Source: Arthrospiribacter ruber
GTDB lineage: Bacteria; Bacteroidota; Bacteroidia; Cytophagales; Cyclobacteriaceae
Reading direction: 5' to 3'
DNA length: 64,000 nucleotides
Assembly: GCF_019343195.1 (NCBI RefSeq)
Contig: NZ_RPHB01000004.1
Coordinates: forward strand, 1-64,000
Under the pieces are notes generated by a model that saw only the letters and a program-made list of their open reading frames with translations, searched no databases and had not been told where the DNA came from. The number at the start of each line of letters is the position of its first letter. Positions within the stretch are counted from its first letter, which is position 1. A program made the translations under genes and the position numbers. Below, piece by piece: positions 22,501-33,220 of the stretch.

Positions 22501-23658
22501 TTATTTGGAATCTTCCAGTTCAAAAAGATACACTGGTTTGGGAATTTTGATTTTTAAAGTGCTTTCTTTCAATTTTCCGTTTTCTAAGTTTCTTTCAAAC
22601 ACCACTATATCAGAGGATTCCTGATGTGCTGCCAACAGATATTTGCCATCATGGGTAATTATGAAATTTCTCGGCATCTTCCCACCACTTGATACTCTTT
22701 GGTTAAATTCTAATTTTCCGTCATTGGAAATGGAAAAACAGGTGATTTCATTGGCATCTCCACGATTGGAAGCATAAAGAAATCTCTGGTCCGGAGAAAC
22801 TCTCAATTCAGCAGCACCTAATTCTCCTTCAAATTTCTCATCTGTTAAAGAAAGGCTCTGAAGATGCTTCGCTTCATCGTTATTTAAATGATAAACACCA
22901 ATTTCTGCTGTCATTTCATGAATCAGATAGACGATGTTCTTTTCTTCTAAAACCTCCAAATGTCTAGGCCCTGATCCTGGTTCAACCTGAATGAAAGGAG
23001 TTGAATGAAATTCAATTGGTTTTTCTGAATCAGTGTCAAAACTATATAGGTGAATTTTATCCGTTCCCAAGTCTCCTACTAAGAGAAGGTTTTGCTCAGG
23101 GTGGAAAACAGTACTGTGTACATGGGCTTGATTTTGCCGCTCCCTGTTCACACTGCTTCCCTCATGATGAATGGTTTGCAGCAATTCAAGTTTTTTATCT
23201 TTGACTGAATAGGCTGAAAAATTCCCACCTGAATAGTTGCCAACCACCAATATTTTTTCGTCAGGACTTAAAGCAAGATAGCAGGGATGGTCTCCTTGTG
23301 TGAAGGCCTCATCAATCATATTAAGTTTTCCTTTTTCCTTATCAAATTCAAACATTTTGACTTTACCTCCCTTTTCATCGGAAATTTCTTCGACAGCATA
23401 AACCCTTCTTTCAGCTTTATCAGCGATCACAAATGAAGGATTCTCGACTCCCGGGCCAATTGTTTTCACAGCCATTTCGCCATGTTCTGGATCTAAGAAT
23501 AAAAGACCGATCCCCTGCGAATCATTCTCTGTATAAGCACCTACCAAGAATGTATAGATGGTTTTTTCCATTTCTGTATTGTTTTCAGAACCACAACTCA
23601 TCAAAAGGAGTGATAAAACAAGTTGGATACAAATTACCCTAAGTTTAAATGTTTTCAT
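22501..23658 (-). CDS. Lactonase-family lipoprotein (6-phosphogluconolactonase-like propeller)
   Basis: This is a seven-bladed lactonase-type propeller protein (PF10282 family). Blades are visible as repeats such as NPSFVIADKAERRVYAVEEI, HPCYLALSPDEKILVVGNYS and PRNFIITHDGKYLLAAHQES. The start is placed at ATG 23656-23658 (MKTFKLRVICIQLVLSLLLM), which gives a lipoprotein signal with lipobox LLMSC. The longer frame would add 30 residues inside mnhG. The gene overlaps mnhG by 14 nt and so ends the Mrp operon. The lipid anchor indicates an envelope location, so a cytosolic pentose-phosphate role is doubtful; the substrate is unknown. Confidence 0.86.
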   Translation of the reverse strand: MKTFKLRVICIQLVLSLLLMSCGSENNTEMEKTIYTFLVGAYTENDSQGIGLLFLDPEHGEMAVKTIGPGVENPSFVIADKAERRVYAVEEISDEKGGKVKMFEFDKEKGKLNMIDEAFTQGDHPCYLALSPDEKILVVGNYSGGNFSAYSVKDKKLELLQTIHHEGSSVNRERQNQAHVHSTVFHPEQNLLLVGDLGTDKIHLYSFDTDSEKPIEFHSTPFIQVEPGSGPRHLEVLEEKNIVYLIHEMTAEIGVYHLNNDEAKHLQSLSLTDEKFEGELGAAELRVSPDQRFLYASNRGDANEITCFSISNDGKLEFNQRVSSGGKMPRNFIITHDGKYLLAAHQESSDIVVFERNLENGKLKESTLKIKIPKPVYLFELEDSK

Positions 23659-24049
23659 CCTTATCAGCTGATTTGGGAGTAATACCACTTTTTTTGTTTT
23701 CACTGTAAAGTTCTTTGGTTTCCGCATCATATTGCCCCTCAAGATCATCTATTTTCATCCCATCCCATTTTTTGGTTTTAGTAAAATAGGCTGCCCTCAT
23801 CAGCATGTGACCACCAATAGGAGCAGTCAGGAAAATAAACAGAATGATGGCTACGACCCTAGTCGTTACAGAATAGTCCTGAAAATAGATGGCTGCAGAA
23901 AGCAATATCAATCCCAAACCCAAAGTGGCTGTCTTGGTAGTAATATTGATCCTTAGGTATACGTCTGGCTTGGTCAACATGGCCACTGCTGTAGACAATA
24001 CGAAAAGTGCACCAAAAGTCATCATGACCATTATGATAATCTCATTCAT
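23645..24049 (-). CDS. mnhG: Mrp/Mnh Na+/H+ antiporter subunit G
   Basis: This small integral membrane subunit of the multisubunit monovalent cation/proton antiporter has 134 aa. Three hydrophobic helices fill residues 1-85 (MMTFGALFVLSTAVAMLTKP, TTKTATLGLGLILLSAAIYF, VVAIILFIFLTAPIGGHMLM). The APIGGHMLMRAAY motif is typical of MnhG. A charged cytoplasmic tail follows, longer than in many homologues. The start overlaps mnhF by 8 nt. Confidence 0.93.
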   Translation of the reverse strand: MNEIIIMVMMTFGALFVLSTAVAMLTKPDVYLRINITTKTATLGLGLILLSAAIYFQDYSVTTRVVAIILFIFLTAPIGGHMLMRAAYFTKTKKWDGMKIDDLEGQYDAETKELYSENKKSGITPKSADKDENI

Positions 24050-24320
24050 CTTTTTCGCTTCTTTGGATTAGAAAATAAGCAAAAGCCACTGTTCCCAAAA
24101 AGGCTATCAATGCAAATAGCATGGCAATATCCAGAAAGGTACTTTGGTCATTTTGCATGCTGTAAATTGCGATAATCCCAATGGCTATAAGGATAAGCAC
24201 ATCCAATGCAATTACCCTGTCAGGTATGCTTGGTCCTTTAAGAAATCGGATAAAAACCAAGATCACCGAGATACCCAAAATAGGTAGAATCACATAATTG
24301 TAATAGTCGTATATACTCAT
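24042..24320 (-). CDS. mnhF: Mrp/Mnh Na+/H+ antiporter subunit F
   Basis: This 92-aa membrane subunit has three helices and the family motif RFLKGPSIPDRVIALDVL, followed by LIAIGIIAIYSMQND and ALIAFLGTVAFAYFL. Overlaps of 4 nt with mnhE and 8 nt with mnhG indicate translational coupling in the Mrp operon. Confidence 0.94.
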   Translation of the reverse strand: MSIYDYYNYVILPILGISVILVFIRFLKGPSIPDRVIALDVLILIAIGIIAIYSMQNDQSTFLDIAMLFALIAFLGTVAFAYFLIQRSEKDE

Positions 24321-24796
24321 CGCATCAGTTCCAATAATCGGTCTTCAAGTTTCACTTTTATTTCTTTGATAAAATCCTCTTTGCTTTCGCAATGGAGGGT
24401 ATGGACAAACATGGCTTTTCTATCAGTGGACACATCCACAACCATGGTTCCAGGGGTCAGACAGATCAAATTTGCCAAAAAGGTAATTTCAAGGTCTGTT
24501 TCTGCCCTCAAGGGAATCTTGATGATGGCAGGGTTCAGCTTTTCTTTGGAATAAAGTGATTCCTTAACGGTCTGTAAGTTAGCCTTAACGATTTTGCCCA
24601 GTATCACTATAATGAACCATGCTGTTTTTGGAAGGATTGTAAAATACTTGTTTTCAGCCTTATTGATATTGATGATCCAAAGTATTCCAAAACTGATCAG
24701 GAATCCAAACAGAAAATTTTCTTGGGTCAGAGTTCCTGTAGCAAAAACCCAAACCAAGGCCAATAGAATATTGCTCAACAATAAGGATTTGGTCAT
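24317..24796 (-). CDS. mnhE: Mrp/Mnh Na+/H+ antiporter subunit E
   Basis: This 159-aa subunit has N-terminal membrane segments (LLLSNILLALVWVFATGTLT, FLFGFLISFGILWIININKA) and a cytoplasmic C-terminal domain with the MnhE hallmark FLANLICLTPGTMVVDVS and FVHTLHC. It overlaps mnhD and mnhF by 4 nt each (ATGA type). Confidence 0.94.
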   Translation of the reverse strand: MTKSLLLSNILLALVWVFATGTLTQENFLFGFLISFGILWIININKAENKYFTILPKTAWFIIVILGKIVKANLQTVKESLYSKEKLNPAIIKIPLRAETDLEITFLANLICLTPGTMVVDVSTDRKAMFVHTLHCESKEDFIKEIKVKLEDRLLELMR

Positions 24797-26316
24797 AAGG
24801 CATTCAGTTTTTTACTCATTACAGCTTCTATGTACGCTTCAGGATTCATAAGTTCTTTTGCTATTCGCTCTGACAGGCTGACAATATTTTCAGCTCCTAA
24901 TCCAATATATAAAGAAATGATGCTCAGAAAAACTACCGGTAGGATCAATGCTAGTTTTTGCCTTCTTCCAAGCTCTCTGAAATAAATGCCCCTTGCTTTC
25001 TTCGGTAAGTTTTCACCTTTTTTCCAGAATACCTCAGCCCATACTTTTGCTATGACCCATAAGGTAAGGAAAGAACCCAACACTATAAAAGCAATTAAAA
25101 GGTATTCATTACTTTCAAGTCCCCCTTGTATAAAAAAGAGTTTTGCCCAAAATCCGGACAAAGGTGGGATGCCTACAAGTGAAAAGAGGGGGATAGCCAT
25201 CAACAGGGATAGGAGGGGGTAGTTTTGGTACATACCGCCAAGTTCTTTGATATTTTGGGTACCATTGATCTTCAGCACAATTCCTGACACCATGAAAAGG
25301 TTGGTTTTGACTACAATGTCATGAACTAGGTAAAAAACTGTTCCCATGATGGCCAGTTCGGTCATCATACCTACACCTGCCATCATAAATCCGATATGGC
25401 AAATGATGAAATAGCCGAAAATTTTCCCCAGATGCTGGTGTACCATTGCCCCGAGACCTCCGGAAAGAATGGTCAAAGCTGCCATTACGGATAGAATAAC
25501 ACTCAAAAACTCATCCCCCACAAATATCAGCGTGAAAGTCCTGACCATGGCATATACACCTACTTTGGTGAGTAATCCACCAAAAATAGCCGCAACTGCC
25601 GGTGGTGGGGTGTGATAGGATGCGGGGAGCCAAAAGTAAAGAGGAAATACGGCTGATTTGATCCCAAAGGCAACTAAGAAAAGACTGGCCGTCACATTGA
25701 TCAGGCCTTTGTTGTCAATCTCTTGTACCTTCAGCGCAAGATCTGCCATATTCAATGATCCTGTAAGACCATAAAGGAAGGCTATTCCGATAAGAAAGAA
25801 AACGGATGCTAGCAGGTTTAAAGCTACATATTTGATCGCTCCTTCAAGCTGGGCTTTTTTACCTCCTATGGTGATCAATACAAATGAGGAAATAATAATT
25901 ACTTCAAACCACACATAGAGGTTAAAGATATCCCCGGTAAGGAAAGCTCCTTGTAACCCCATGATCAAAAAATGGAGCATAGGATAAAATCCAAACTGAA
26001 GCCTGGCTTTGGTCATACTTGCAGAAGCAAATACCGAAACAGCCAAGCCTGCCACAGAGGCAAGTAGCACCATTGTGGTACCAAAAGTATCTGCAACAAA
26101 GGAAATACCAAAAGGTGCTGACCAGTTGCCGGATTGTGTGACCAAAAGTCCTTCGTTGTAAACTTCCTTAAATAGCACCAGAGAAATTCCCAAACCCAAA
26201 AGCGAAAGTAAAGCACTGAGTATTTTTTGGATCTTGATATAATTCCAAAAAAACAGCAACAGAACCGCAGAGGTCAACTGAAACAAAATAGGCAGGACTA
26301 TCCAAATGTTACTCAT
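24793..26316 (-). CDS. mnhD: Mrp/Mnh Na+/H+ antiporter subunit D
   Basis: This 507-aa antiporter subunit is related to NuoM/NuoN, with about 14 membrane helices and a proton-channel core. Key family segments are [16 protein letters not shown] (membrane Glu), [20 protein letters not shown] (Lys and conserved HTPPPAV) and [13 protein letters not shown] (second Lys). It overlaps mnhC and mnhE by 4 nt. Length is normal. Confidence 0.96.
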   Translation of the reverse strand: MSNIWIVLPILFQLTSAVLLLFFWNYIKIQKILSALLSLLGLGISLVLFKEVYNEGLLVTQSGNWSAPFGISFVADTFGTTMVLLASVAGLAVSVFASASMTKARLQFGFYPMLHFLIMGLQGAFLTGDIFNLYVWFEVIIISSFVLITIGGKKAQLEGAIKYVALNLLASVFFLIGIAFLYGLTGSLNMADLALKVQEIDNKGLINVTASLFLVAFGIKSAVFPLYFWLPASYHTPPPAVAAIFGGLLTKVGVYAMVRTFTLIFVGDEFLSVILSVMAALTILSGGLGAMVHQHLGKIFGYFIICHIGFMMAGVGMMTELAIMGTVFYLVHDIVVKTNLFMVSGIVLKINGTQNIKELGGMYQNYPLLSLLMAIPLFSLVGIPPLSGFWAKLFFIQGGLESNEYLLIAFIVLGSFLTLWVIAKVWAEVFWKKGENLPKKARGIYFRELGRRQKLALILPVVFLSIISLYIGLGAENIVSLSERIAKELMNPEAYIEAVMSKKLNAL

Positions 26317-26666
26317 ATTTCTTCATCAGTTGAATTCAACTCATCTAAGTCATCCGTTTCCAGGACCTTATAGACTCTTTTTATCAAAATAATGGCAAAT
26401 GACTGTAAGCCAAATCCGATTACGATCGCAGTAAGAATAAGGGCCTGGGGTACAGGATCCGCGTAAATGTCTGTAAAGACTTTGGAAGCTTCATCGATCA
26501 CAGGAGGTTTGCCTTTTACAAGCCTTCCCAAAAGAAATATCAACAGATTCACACCATTTCCCAGAAAAATCAGACCAATAATCATCTTGAACATGCTTCT
26601 CCTCAAAAGCATATAAATGCCTGCTGCATGCAAAAGTCCAATAATAAATATCAACAATAACTCCAT
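26313..26666 (-). CDS. mnhC: Mrp/Mnh Na+/H+ antiporter subunit C
   Basis: This 117-aa NuoK-like subunit has three helices. It shows the motifs [39 protein letters not shown] and [20 protein letters not shown], the last being the MnhC signature. The stop-to-start gap from mnhB is 1 nt. Confidence 0.95.
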   Translation of the reverse strand: MELLLIFIIGLLHAAGIYMLLRRSMFKMIIGLIFLGNGVNLLIFLLGRLVKGKPPVIDEASKVFTDIYADPVPQALILTAIVIGFGLQSFAIILIKRVYKVLETDDLDELNSTDEEI

Positions 26667-26667
26667 G

Positions 26668-27078
26668 TCAAATCGTATCTGTAATAGAAAACATAATGGT
26701 AAGAGTAGAACCTATCACTACCAAATAAACACCGATATCAAAAACCAAAGCAGATCCTACCATCCCGATCAGCTTAATAGGTTCGTCATACCAAAGCCCG
26801 GTCATCACCGGAAGATTGACCAGCCAAGGACTTACAGCAGCCATTATGGATAAAGCCAAGCCAATTGGCATCAAGTACCTGGGATTCAACCGGACTATAG
26901 ACCTTGTTTCCTTTAATCCAAATGCAAAGGAATGCAGGATAAAAGCTATCGCTGCCATCAAGCCGCCTACAAAGCCTCCACCGGGAAGGTAATGCCCTCT
27001 GAGCAGGATAAATACCGAAAACAACAGCAGCAAGGGAAGCAGGTATTTGGAGGCCGTTTGAAATATCAAAGACTTCAT
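26668..27078 (-). CDS. mnhB: Mrp/Mnh Na+/H+ antiporter subunit B
   Basis: This 136-aa membrane subunit has the MnhB pattern [20 protein letters not shown] followed by FLPV-type helices ([51 protein letters not shown]). It lies 2 nt downstream of mnhA. The MnhA subunit also carries its own C-terminal MnhB-like region, so the gene set follows the group-1 (A to G) layout. Confidence 0.94.
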   Translation of the reverse strand: MKSLIFQTASKYLLPLLLLFSVFILLRGHYLPGGGFVGGLMAAIAFILHSFAFGLKETRSIVRLNPRYLMPIGLALSIMAAVSPWLVNLPVMTGLWYDEPIKLIGMVGSALVFDIGVYLVVIGSTLTIMFSITDTI

Positions 27079-27080
27079 AA

Positions 27081-29384
27081 TCAGTTCTTTTTAAAAGGGT
27101 TGAGGTTAAGGTTTAAAAGGCTGAAAACCCCTATGGCTGCAATGACCAGCACCACTGTTTCTACCATAGTATCTATGCCCCTAAAGTCTACCAAAATCAC
27201 ATTTACTACATTTTTCCCTTTGGCCAGTATATAGGCGTTTTCTGCATAATAGTCCGAAACTTCTGTATAAGAAGGAGCTTCAAAAACCTCCAGAGCCAAA
27301 ATCGCAATCAGGCTCCCAAACATCAACGAAAGAAACCCATCCCTAAGCCTTACCTTTCTAGATGAAAAGGAGCGGTTTCTGGGAAGTTGAACCAACACCA
27401 ACATAAACAACAAGACTGTTAATGTGTCAATCGAAAACTGTGTCATCGCCAAGTCTGGAGCAGAATAGTAGAGGAAAAACAGACAGTTGGCCAGTCCAAC
27501 AATTCCTAATGCTACAATTACCCCTGTTCTGGTTTTAGTAATCAGGGCAAAGAAAATAGACGCCACCATCAATACTACCACCAAAAATTCTGAAGGTGTT
27601 ATCTGGGAAATCTGATTCCAATCCAAATGAATATCCACTCCATCATAAAGCCGATATCCGGCCAATACTGTGAGGAAAAGCAAAATGGTGATGACATAAT
27701 TTCGGAGATAACCGTTTTGAAAAAAACCGGTCCACTTCCAGGCAAAAGCTTTAAATATTCTTCCGCCACTCTCTGCTATATTAATAGGAGATAAATTATC
27801 AAAAGTTTGTGTTTTGAGAATCAAATTAGTCGAAGGCTTGAAAAAGAGGTACAGGCCAAATCCCAAAGCCAAAGTCACCAAACTCATCCCCAATATCCAG
27901 TTGAAACCATGCCAGATGGCCAAATGGATTTCTGGAGCCTCAGGAACCAAACTAATGAAAACAGCTTGTACAAATCCATCCAATACTGCTGGCAAAACTC
28001 CAAAAAGCAAACACAATACAGCCAAGATGCACGGAGGAACCCAAAGTAATGGATTGGGCAAATGGACTTTTTGGTATTCAGCTGGCAGGTTTCCCGAAAA
28101 TGGCTTAACACCTACCCAAAATCCTGCGACGAATAAAATCACCTTGGTAATGACCAAAGCAGCTGTAAGAACCCAAGCAAGCGAACTGGAGTGAAATACT
28201 CCTTCATACATGATTTCCTTGCTGATAAAGCCTAAAAACATAGGAACCCCAGCACTTGATAATGCCGCTAGGTATCCTGCAAAAGCTACAGGCTTCATTA
28301 CCTTCTGCAAACCCGCCAGGCGGGTGACTTCTCTGGTTCCGGTCTCATGGTCTATGATTCCGGTAATCAAAAACAAAGTTGCTTTGTAAAGCGCATGTGT
28401 CAGAATAAATAAACCTGCACCTAAGAGGGCATCTTGTGTACCGACCCCCAAAAGAAATACCAAGATTCCCAAAGCGGAAATAGTAGAGTAGGCCAGAATG
28501 CTTTTTAAATCTGTCCTAAAAAGTGAATGAACTGCCGCAAAAAGCATGGTGATGCCTCCGACAATTATCAAAGTCTCCTGCCAGATAGCTGTACCTCCAA
28601 GGATTGGTGTAAATCTTGCCAATAGATAGATCCCGGCCTTCACCATCGTAGCGGAATGCAGATAGGTACTTACAGGAGTGGGAGCTTTCATGGCTCCAGG
28701 CAACCAAAAGTGGAAAGGGAATTGGGCTGATTTGGTAAATGCTCCCACAAAAACCATAACCACTATCCAGATATAGGACGAGTGCTCTCTGAATACCTCA
28801 GGAGTGGTAATCAGCTCTGTAAAAGAAAAAGTGCCGCTGACAAAACCCATCCAGATCAGTCCCGCCAGCAAAACCAATCCTCCAAATCCAGTTATGCCTA
28901 ATGCTGTCAAAGCTGATTTTCTGGAAGAAGGGTCATTATTTTTATAGCCAATGAGGAAAAAAGAACTGATGCTGGTCAACTCCCAGAATACAAACAGACA
29001 AATAAGATTATCAGAGAAAACCAGCCCCAACATAGCAGCCATAAACATGCTCAGGTAGCCATAGAACCGATCCAAGTATTCATCTCCTTTAAGATAATAA
29101 GAGGTATAAAAAAATACGAGCGTACCTATACCTGTAATAAGTAATCCAAAGAGCAATGAAAGACCATCAAGTCGGAATACCAGATCAACCCCGAAGCTAG
29201 GTACCCATGGATAATTCCACATCAAACTTCCTTCTTGCAGTACGCTTGGCATCAAATATAGCAGGTAAACAAATATTCCCAGAGGAACAAATGGATATAC
29301 CTTAGGCACAAGGTTTTTGTTGATTTTGGAAAATAAGGGTAATAAAGCAGCGCTTAGAAATCCTGAAATAACTGCAAAAATCAT
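27081..29384 (-). CDS. mnhA: Mrp/Mnh Na+/H+ antiporter subunit A
   Basis: This 767-aa subunit has about 21 membrane helices. Residues 1-500 form the NuoL-like proton channel ([18 protein letters not shown] with membrane Glu; [37 protein letters not shown]). Residues of about 570-767 carry the DUF4040/MbhE-type extension ([20 protein letters not shown]-like region, [20 protein letters not shown]). It is the first gene of an A-B-C-D-E-F-G operon. The complex exchanges Na+ (or K+) for H+ and supports salt and alkaline tolerance. Confidence 0.96.
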   Translation of the reverse strand: MIFAVISGFLSAALLPLFSKINKNLVPKVYPFVPLGIFVYLLYLMPSVLQEGSLMWNYPWVPSFGVDLVFRLDGLSLLFGLLITGIGTLVFFYTSYYLKGDEYLDRFYGYLSMFMAAMLGLVFSDNLICLFVFWELTSISSFFLIGYKNNDPSSRKSALTALGITGFGGLVLLAGLIWMGFVSGTFSFTELITTPEVFREHSSYIWIVVMVFVGAFTKSAQFPFHFWLPGAMKAPTPVSTYLHSATMVKAGIYLLARFTPILGGTAIWQETLIIVGGITMLFAAVHSLFRTDLKSILAYSTISALGILVFLLGVGTQDALLGAGLFILTHALYKATLFLITGIIDHETGTREVTRLAGLQKVMKPVAFAGYLAALSSAGVPMFLGFISKEIMYEGVFHSSSLAWVLTAALVITKVILFVAGFWVGVKPFSGNLPAEYQKVHLPNPLLWVPPCILAVLCLLFGVLPAVLDGFVQAVFISLVPEAPEIHLAIWHGFNWILGMSLVTLALGFGLYLFFKPSTNLILKTQTFDNLSPINIAESGGRIFKAFAWKWTGFFQNGYLRNYVITILLFLTVLAGYRLYDGVDIHLDWNQISQITPSEFLVVVLMVASIFFALITKTRTGVIVALGIVGLANCLFFLYYSAPDLAMTQFSIDTLTVLLFMLVLVQLPRNRSFSSRKVRLRDGFLSLMFGSLIAILALEVFEAPSYTEVSDYYAENAYILAKGKNVVNVILVDFRGIDTMVETVVLVIAAIGVFSLLNLNLNPFKKN

Positions 29385-29427
29385 AAAGGGTTAGTTGAAT
29401 TCTTGGATTGACTCAAATACTAAAGTA

Positions 29428-29435
29428 CAAATTTA
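29428..29435 (-). promoter_or_regulatory. Promoter -7 box TAAATTTG for the mnh operon
   Basis: Exact TAnnTTTG match on the minus strand, about 45 bp before mnhA. The 237-bp interval to the divergent ppc gene holds both promoters. Confidence 0.4.
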
Positions 29436-29621
29436 ATCTTTACCTGAAAGGTTCCTTGCTTTTTTAATATCCAACTGGTTTTGATATGAAAAAATCATCA
29501 TTTCGAATGTATTTATATCAAAAATGCATCAAAACAACAATTTTATTGAAGATTCTTACATAAATAAGGCCTAATGTTTATTTTTTACTAAATTCACAGC
29601 CTATTAACCATTAAACCTACT

Positions 29622-32177
29622 ATGTCAATAAACAATTACCAAACTGAAGTAGCCAAACGTTTTACGATCTACAACAGCCTTTTTCTCGATCTCCCTTTTA
29701 GTGATATCCATAGGACAGGTACTCTGCTGCCTATACTGTCTTCAAAATGCCAAGAGGGCTTTGAAAAAGATAAAAGCCCTAAAGAAATCATTGAGGGATT
29801 TTTTGATGAGCTGATGCCCAACAATTCTGCCAAAGAAAGACACGACCTTCTTTTCAAGATGGTTCAATATGTAGAGAGGCAAGTTGTCCTTTTTGACTCT
29901 ATCGAAGATGCAGCATTTGAAAAAATCCATGACTTAAAAGGAAAAGGAAGTGTTTCGGCTTTGATCGCCAGGGCTGGAAATGACGGTAAGAAAAAGGCAC
30001 TGATCGAAAAGTTGAAAAATTTTTCCGTAAGACTGACACTTACTGCACACCCGACGCAATTTTATCCAGGAAGTGTCTTGGGCATCATTACCGATCTTGA
30101 ATCAGCGATTAGAAACAATGACCTTGGCAGTATTGATCTGTTGCTTCAGCAGTTAGGAAAAACCGGTTTTATCAATAAAGAGAAACCATCCCCTTTAGAT
30201 GAAGCAGTCAGTCTAATCTGGTTTTTGGTCAATGTATTCTATCAAAGTATTCCGGATATACTTACCCGATTGCTCAACTCCCTTGAGGTACCTCTTCATG
30301 AATGGGAAAATCCTGGACTGCTAAAAGTGGGCTTCTGGCCTGGAGGAGACCGTGACGGCAATCCATTTGTCACCCACGATATTACTGTTAAAGTTGCCGA
30401 AAGACTTCAAAAGTGGATTCTGAGATGCTACTACCGAGATATCCGCAAACTGCGGAGAAGGCTTACTTTCAAAAACGTGGAGCCCATTATGATGACTGTG
30501 GAAAATGGACTTTTCAATTCACTTTTTGAAAATAAGGGATACTATAATAGTAAAGAAGAGCTTTTAGTAGACCTGATGAAAGCCCGTCAGGGTCTGGTGG
30601 AATACCACGATGGATTGTTTCTGGATCAATTGGACGAGTTCATACTGAAAGTCAAGATTTTCGGTTTCCATTTTGCCAATATGGATGTAAGGCAGGACAG
30701 CCGCAAGCATGATGGACTTTGGGATGAGTTGATAGAAGTAAAGTCGGGAAAAGAAGAATTGAAAAAATTCCAAAAGCTTTCCGAAGAGTCTAAAATCTCT
30801 TATCTCTTGGATATTGAAGGTATTCCGGATCAGTCCCAACTCAAAAACGAATTCCATCAGGAAATGATGAAAAGCTTTGATGCGGTCAAAACCGTACAGC
30901 AAAATAACGGTGAAGAAGGATTGCACCGGTACATCATTTCCAACTGCCAATCGGCATTGCATATACTTGAGGTTTTTCAGCTTTCCAGACTCAGATTTGG
31001 CAAGGAAGTGAAAAACCTTCCCTTGGATATCGTACCTCTTTTTGAAACCATCGATGATCTTGCAGCAGCTCCTGAAATCATGAGAAAGCTCTATGAAAAC
31101 GAGGCCTATCGGGATCATTTGAAAAATAGAAATTCCAAACAAACCATCATGCTTGGTTTCTCGGACGGTACCAAAGATGGTGGATATATCCGTGCCAATT
31201 GGTCTATTTTATTGGCTAAGGAAGAACTGACAAAAGTGTCAAGGGAGTATGATGTGAGTGTGGTATTTTTTGATGGTAGGGGCGGACCTCCGGCCAGAGG
31301 AGGGGGAAACATGAACAACTTCTATGCTTCCTTGGGTGAAAAAGTAGAAAATGCCGAAATCCAGGTGACCATTCAGGGGCAGACCATTTCTGCCAATTAT
31401 GGGAAGCAGGTTTCCTGTACTTATAATTTGGAGCAGTTGCTCTGCGCTGGCCTGGAAAATGAACTTTACCCTTCTTCTGAGAAAAACCTAAGTGGGGAAC
31501 AGAGGGAAATCATTGAAAAAATGGCGGGAATCTCCTATCAGTTTTACAAAGACTTCAAAAGCCATCCAAAATTTGTCCCTTACTTAGAACATGTGACCCC
31601 ATTGAAATATTTTGGTCAGGTAAATATCGGTTCCAGACCACTTAAAAGAGGAAAAGGTTCCGGATTGAAATTTGAAGATTTGCGGGCCATTCCTTTTGTG
31701 GGTTCATGGGCCCAGATGAAGCAGAATATCCCAGGTTTTTTTGGTGTGGGAGCTGCTTTGTCCAAACTTAAGGAGGAAGGAGAATTTGAAAAAGCCAAAA
31801 CACTTTATCAGGATTCCTTGTTTTTCAGGTCACTCTTGGGTAATTCTATGCAATCCTTGGCCAAATCTTTCTACAAAGCCACAGCTTACCTTAAGGAAAA
31901 TGAGGAGTACGCTGAATTTTGGGAGTTGATGTTTGAAGAATACAGACGTACCATTCAGATGCTTTTGGAAGTCTCAGGAATGGATACATTACTACAAGAC
32001 AACCTTACCTCTAAGGAATCCATTGCTATCAGGGAAAAAATTGTTTTGCCAGTGATAACTATACAACAGTATGCCATTCAATCCATGTTAGAATCGGGGA
32101 AAGAGGACAGGACCCTGCAAATGTTGATTTTGAGAACCATGTTTGCGATTATCAATGCTGCAAGAAATGCTGCCTAA
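29622..32177 (+). CDS. ppc: Phosphoenolpyruvate carboxylase
   Basis: This cytoplasmic anaplerotic enzyme converts PEP and bicarbonate to oxaloacetate and phosphate. Catalytic H143 lies in LTLTAHPTQFYPGS. GFWPGGDRDGNPFV and FANMDVRQDSRKHD are typical. The glycine-rich loop reads FFDGRGGPPARGGGN, where the E. coli type has FHGRGGSIGRGG. I believe the Asp form is common in Bacteroidota, but the His change could affect bicarbonate handling or regulation. At 851 aa length is close to the usual 880. The end, INAARNAA, differs from the classical RNTG tail. It is a single gene followed by a hairpin terminator. Confidence 0.95.
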   Translation: MSINNYQTEVAKRFTIYNSLFLDLPFSDIHRTGTLLPILSSKCQEGFEKDKSPKEIIEGFFDELMPNNSAKERHDLLFKMVQYVERQVVLFDSIEDAAFEKIHDLKGKGSVSALIARAGNDGKKKALIEKLKNFSVRLTLTAHPTQFYPGSVLGIITDLESAIRNNDLGSIDLLLQQLGKTGFINKEKPSPLDEAVSLIWFLVNVFYQSIPDILTRLLNSLEVPLHEWENPGLLKVGFWPGGDRDGNPFVTHDITVKVAERLQKWILRCYYRDIRKLRRRLTFKNVEPIMMTVENGLFNSLFENKGYYNSKEELLVDLMKARQGLVEYHDGLFLDQLDEFILKVKIFGFHFANMDVRQDSRKHDGLWDELIEVKSGKEELKKFQKLSEESKISYLLDIEGIPDQSQLKNEFHQEMMKSFDAVKTVQQNNGEEGLHRYIISNCQSALHILEVFQLSRLRFGKEVKNLPLDIVPLFETIDDLAAAPEIMRKLYENEAYRDHLKNRNSKQTIMLGFSDGTKDGGYIRANWSILLAKEELTKVSREYDVSVVFFDGRGGPPARGGGNMNNFYASLGEKVENAEIQVTIQGQTISANYGKQVSCTYNLEQLLCAGLENELYPSSEKNLSGEQREIIEKMAGISYQFYKDFKSHPKFVPYLEHVTPLKYFGQVNIGSRPLKRGKGSGLKFEDLRAIPFVGSWAQMKQNIPGFFGVGAALSKLKEEGEFEKAKTLYQDSLFFRSLLGNSMQSLAKSFYKATAYLKENEEYAEFWELMFEEYRRTIQMLLEVSGMDTLLQDNLTSKESIAIREKIVLPVITIQQYAIQSMLESGKEDRTLQMLILRTMFAIINAARNAA

Positions 32178-32237
32178 AAATGAATTCACTTAATCTTTGT
32201 GAAGATTATTTCATATTTTACTTTGATTAAATTGAAC

Positions 32238-32305
32238 CTGCCAGGTTTTGAAAGCATATTCAAGCTTTAAAACAAGATATGCATTTAAGCCTGGCAGTTT
32301 TTTTT
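32238..32305 (+). terminator. Terminator of ppc
   Basis: Arms CTGCCAGG (32238-32245) and CCTGGCAG (32290-32297), extended inward by about 3 pairs, are followed by eight T. The 44-nt loop contains a second small stem (GCATAT/ATATGC). Confidence 0.65.
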
Positions 32306-32404
32306 CAGCAATCCGGTTAATTACGGATTTGCTTTTATCAAAATCAGGAAGGACAATACAACAAATAGTAGTATTTTAGTTTTTCAATTATAAAGAGTAA
32401 TAAC

Positions 32405-33220
32405 ATGTCCAAAAGACTGATAGTTGCAGTGGATTTTTCATCATATGCCCTAGAACAATTGAGGCTTGCAGCAGCTTGGAAAAAGCAATATGGATGGGAG
32501 ACAATTGTTTTGCACAAAATAGAATTGATATTTCCCACTTTGACGGATAGAGATCAACGGTTGCGTTTGGAATATGATCTCAAGAGAGAAGCCAAAAGCC
32601 AGATCAATGAGCTGCTGGAAGAAGCTGGCCTGGATATCAACACACCAACACATATATTTACCGAAAGTCTAACTGTTTTTATAAAAGATTCAGGAAAAAT
32701 CAGTCCTGAGGATATTGTGGTTTTAGGAATCAAAGGTACAGGTAGTATTTCCAGATTCCTGATCGGAAGTACCACTACCCAATTAATTGACCTATTGCCA
32801 AATGTTATTATCGGAGTCCCTAAGGAATTAAGAGAGCTTCTTCCTGAAAAATTGATGGTAAGCGTACACTATAAAAAGGGGCTAAATGAAAAAGCACTAC
32901 TGGAAATTATTCAATCTCTTTCCGGTAAGCTCAATAAAATTGAATTTGTCTCTGTAGTGACCCCACAAGATGATCTTGATAAATCAAGCCGATTTCTTGA
33001 AAAACTCAGTTCGGAATTTTCTCCAATTACAGACACTGAAAGCAGACTATTTATGGGAGATGATGCATTGGATGCACTGAAATCATTCTATCAGGATTTT
33101 GAACACTCTTTTCTTGTCGTGCAGAAGGGGTCTAGATCATTTACTGATCAGCTTTTCAGAAAGTTTATGATCAATGAATTGGTTTATAATAATTTCGCTC
33201 CTTTAATCATTCTTCCATGA
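32405..33220 (+). CDS. Universal stress protein with tandem UspA-like domains
   Basis: This 271-aa cytoplasmic protein has a first UspA domain (1-145) containing RLIVAVDFSSYALEQLRLAA and the nucleotide-loop type motif GIKGTGSISRFLIGSTT. The second half (about 148-271) is a weaker copy (KLMVSVHYKKGLNEKALLEI, FLVVQKGSRSFTDQLF). Its last 4 nt overlap the start of the CPA2 antiporter gene (33217-33220), so the two are translationally coupled. A role in regulating that transporter is likely but inferred. Confidence 0.88.
   Translation: MSKRLIVAVDFSSYALEQLRLAAAWKKQYGWETIVLHKIELIFPTLTDRDQRLRLEYDLKREAKSQINELLEEAGLDINTPTHIFTESLTVFIKDSGKISPEDIVVLGIKGTGSISRFLIGSTTTQLIDLLPNVIIGVPKELRELLPEKLMVSVHYKKGLNEKALLEIIQSLSGKLNKIEFVSVVTPQDDLDKSSRFLEKLSSEFSPITDTESRLFMGDDALDALKSFYQDFEHSFLVVQKGSRSFTDQLFRKFMINELVYNNFAPLIILP

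Noticed and set aside
23659-23748. Longer start for the lactonase protein
   Set aside because: It would bury the signal peptide 30 residues inside and overlap mnhG by 104 nt.
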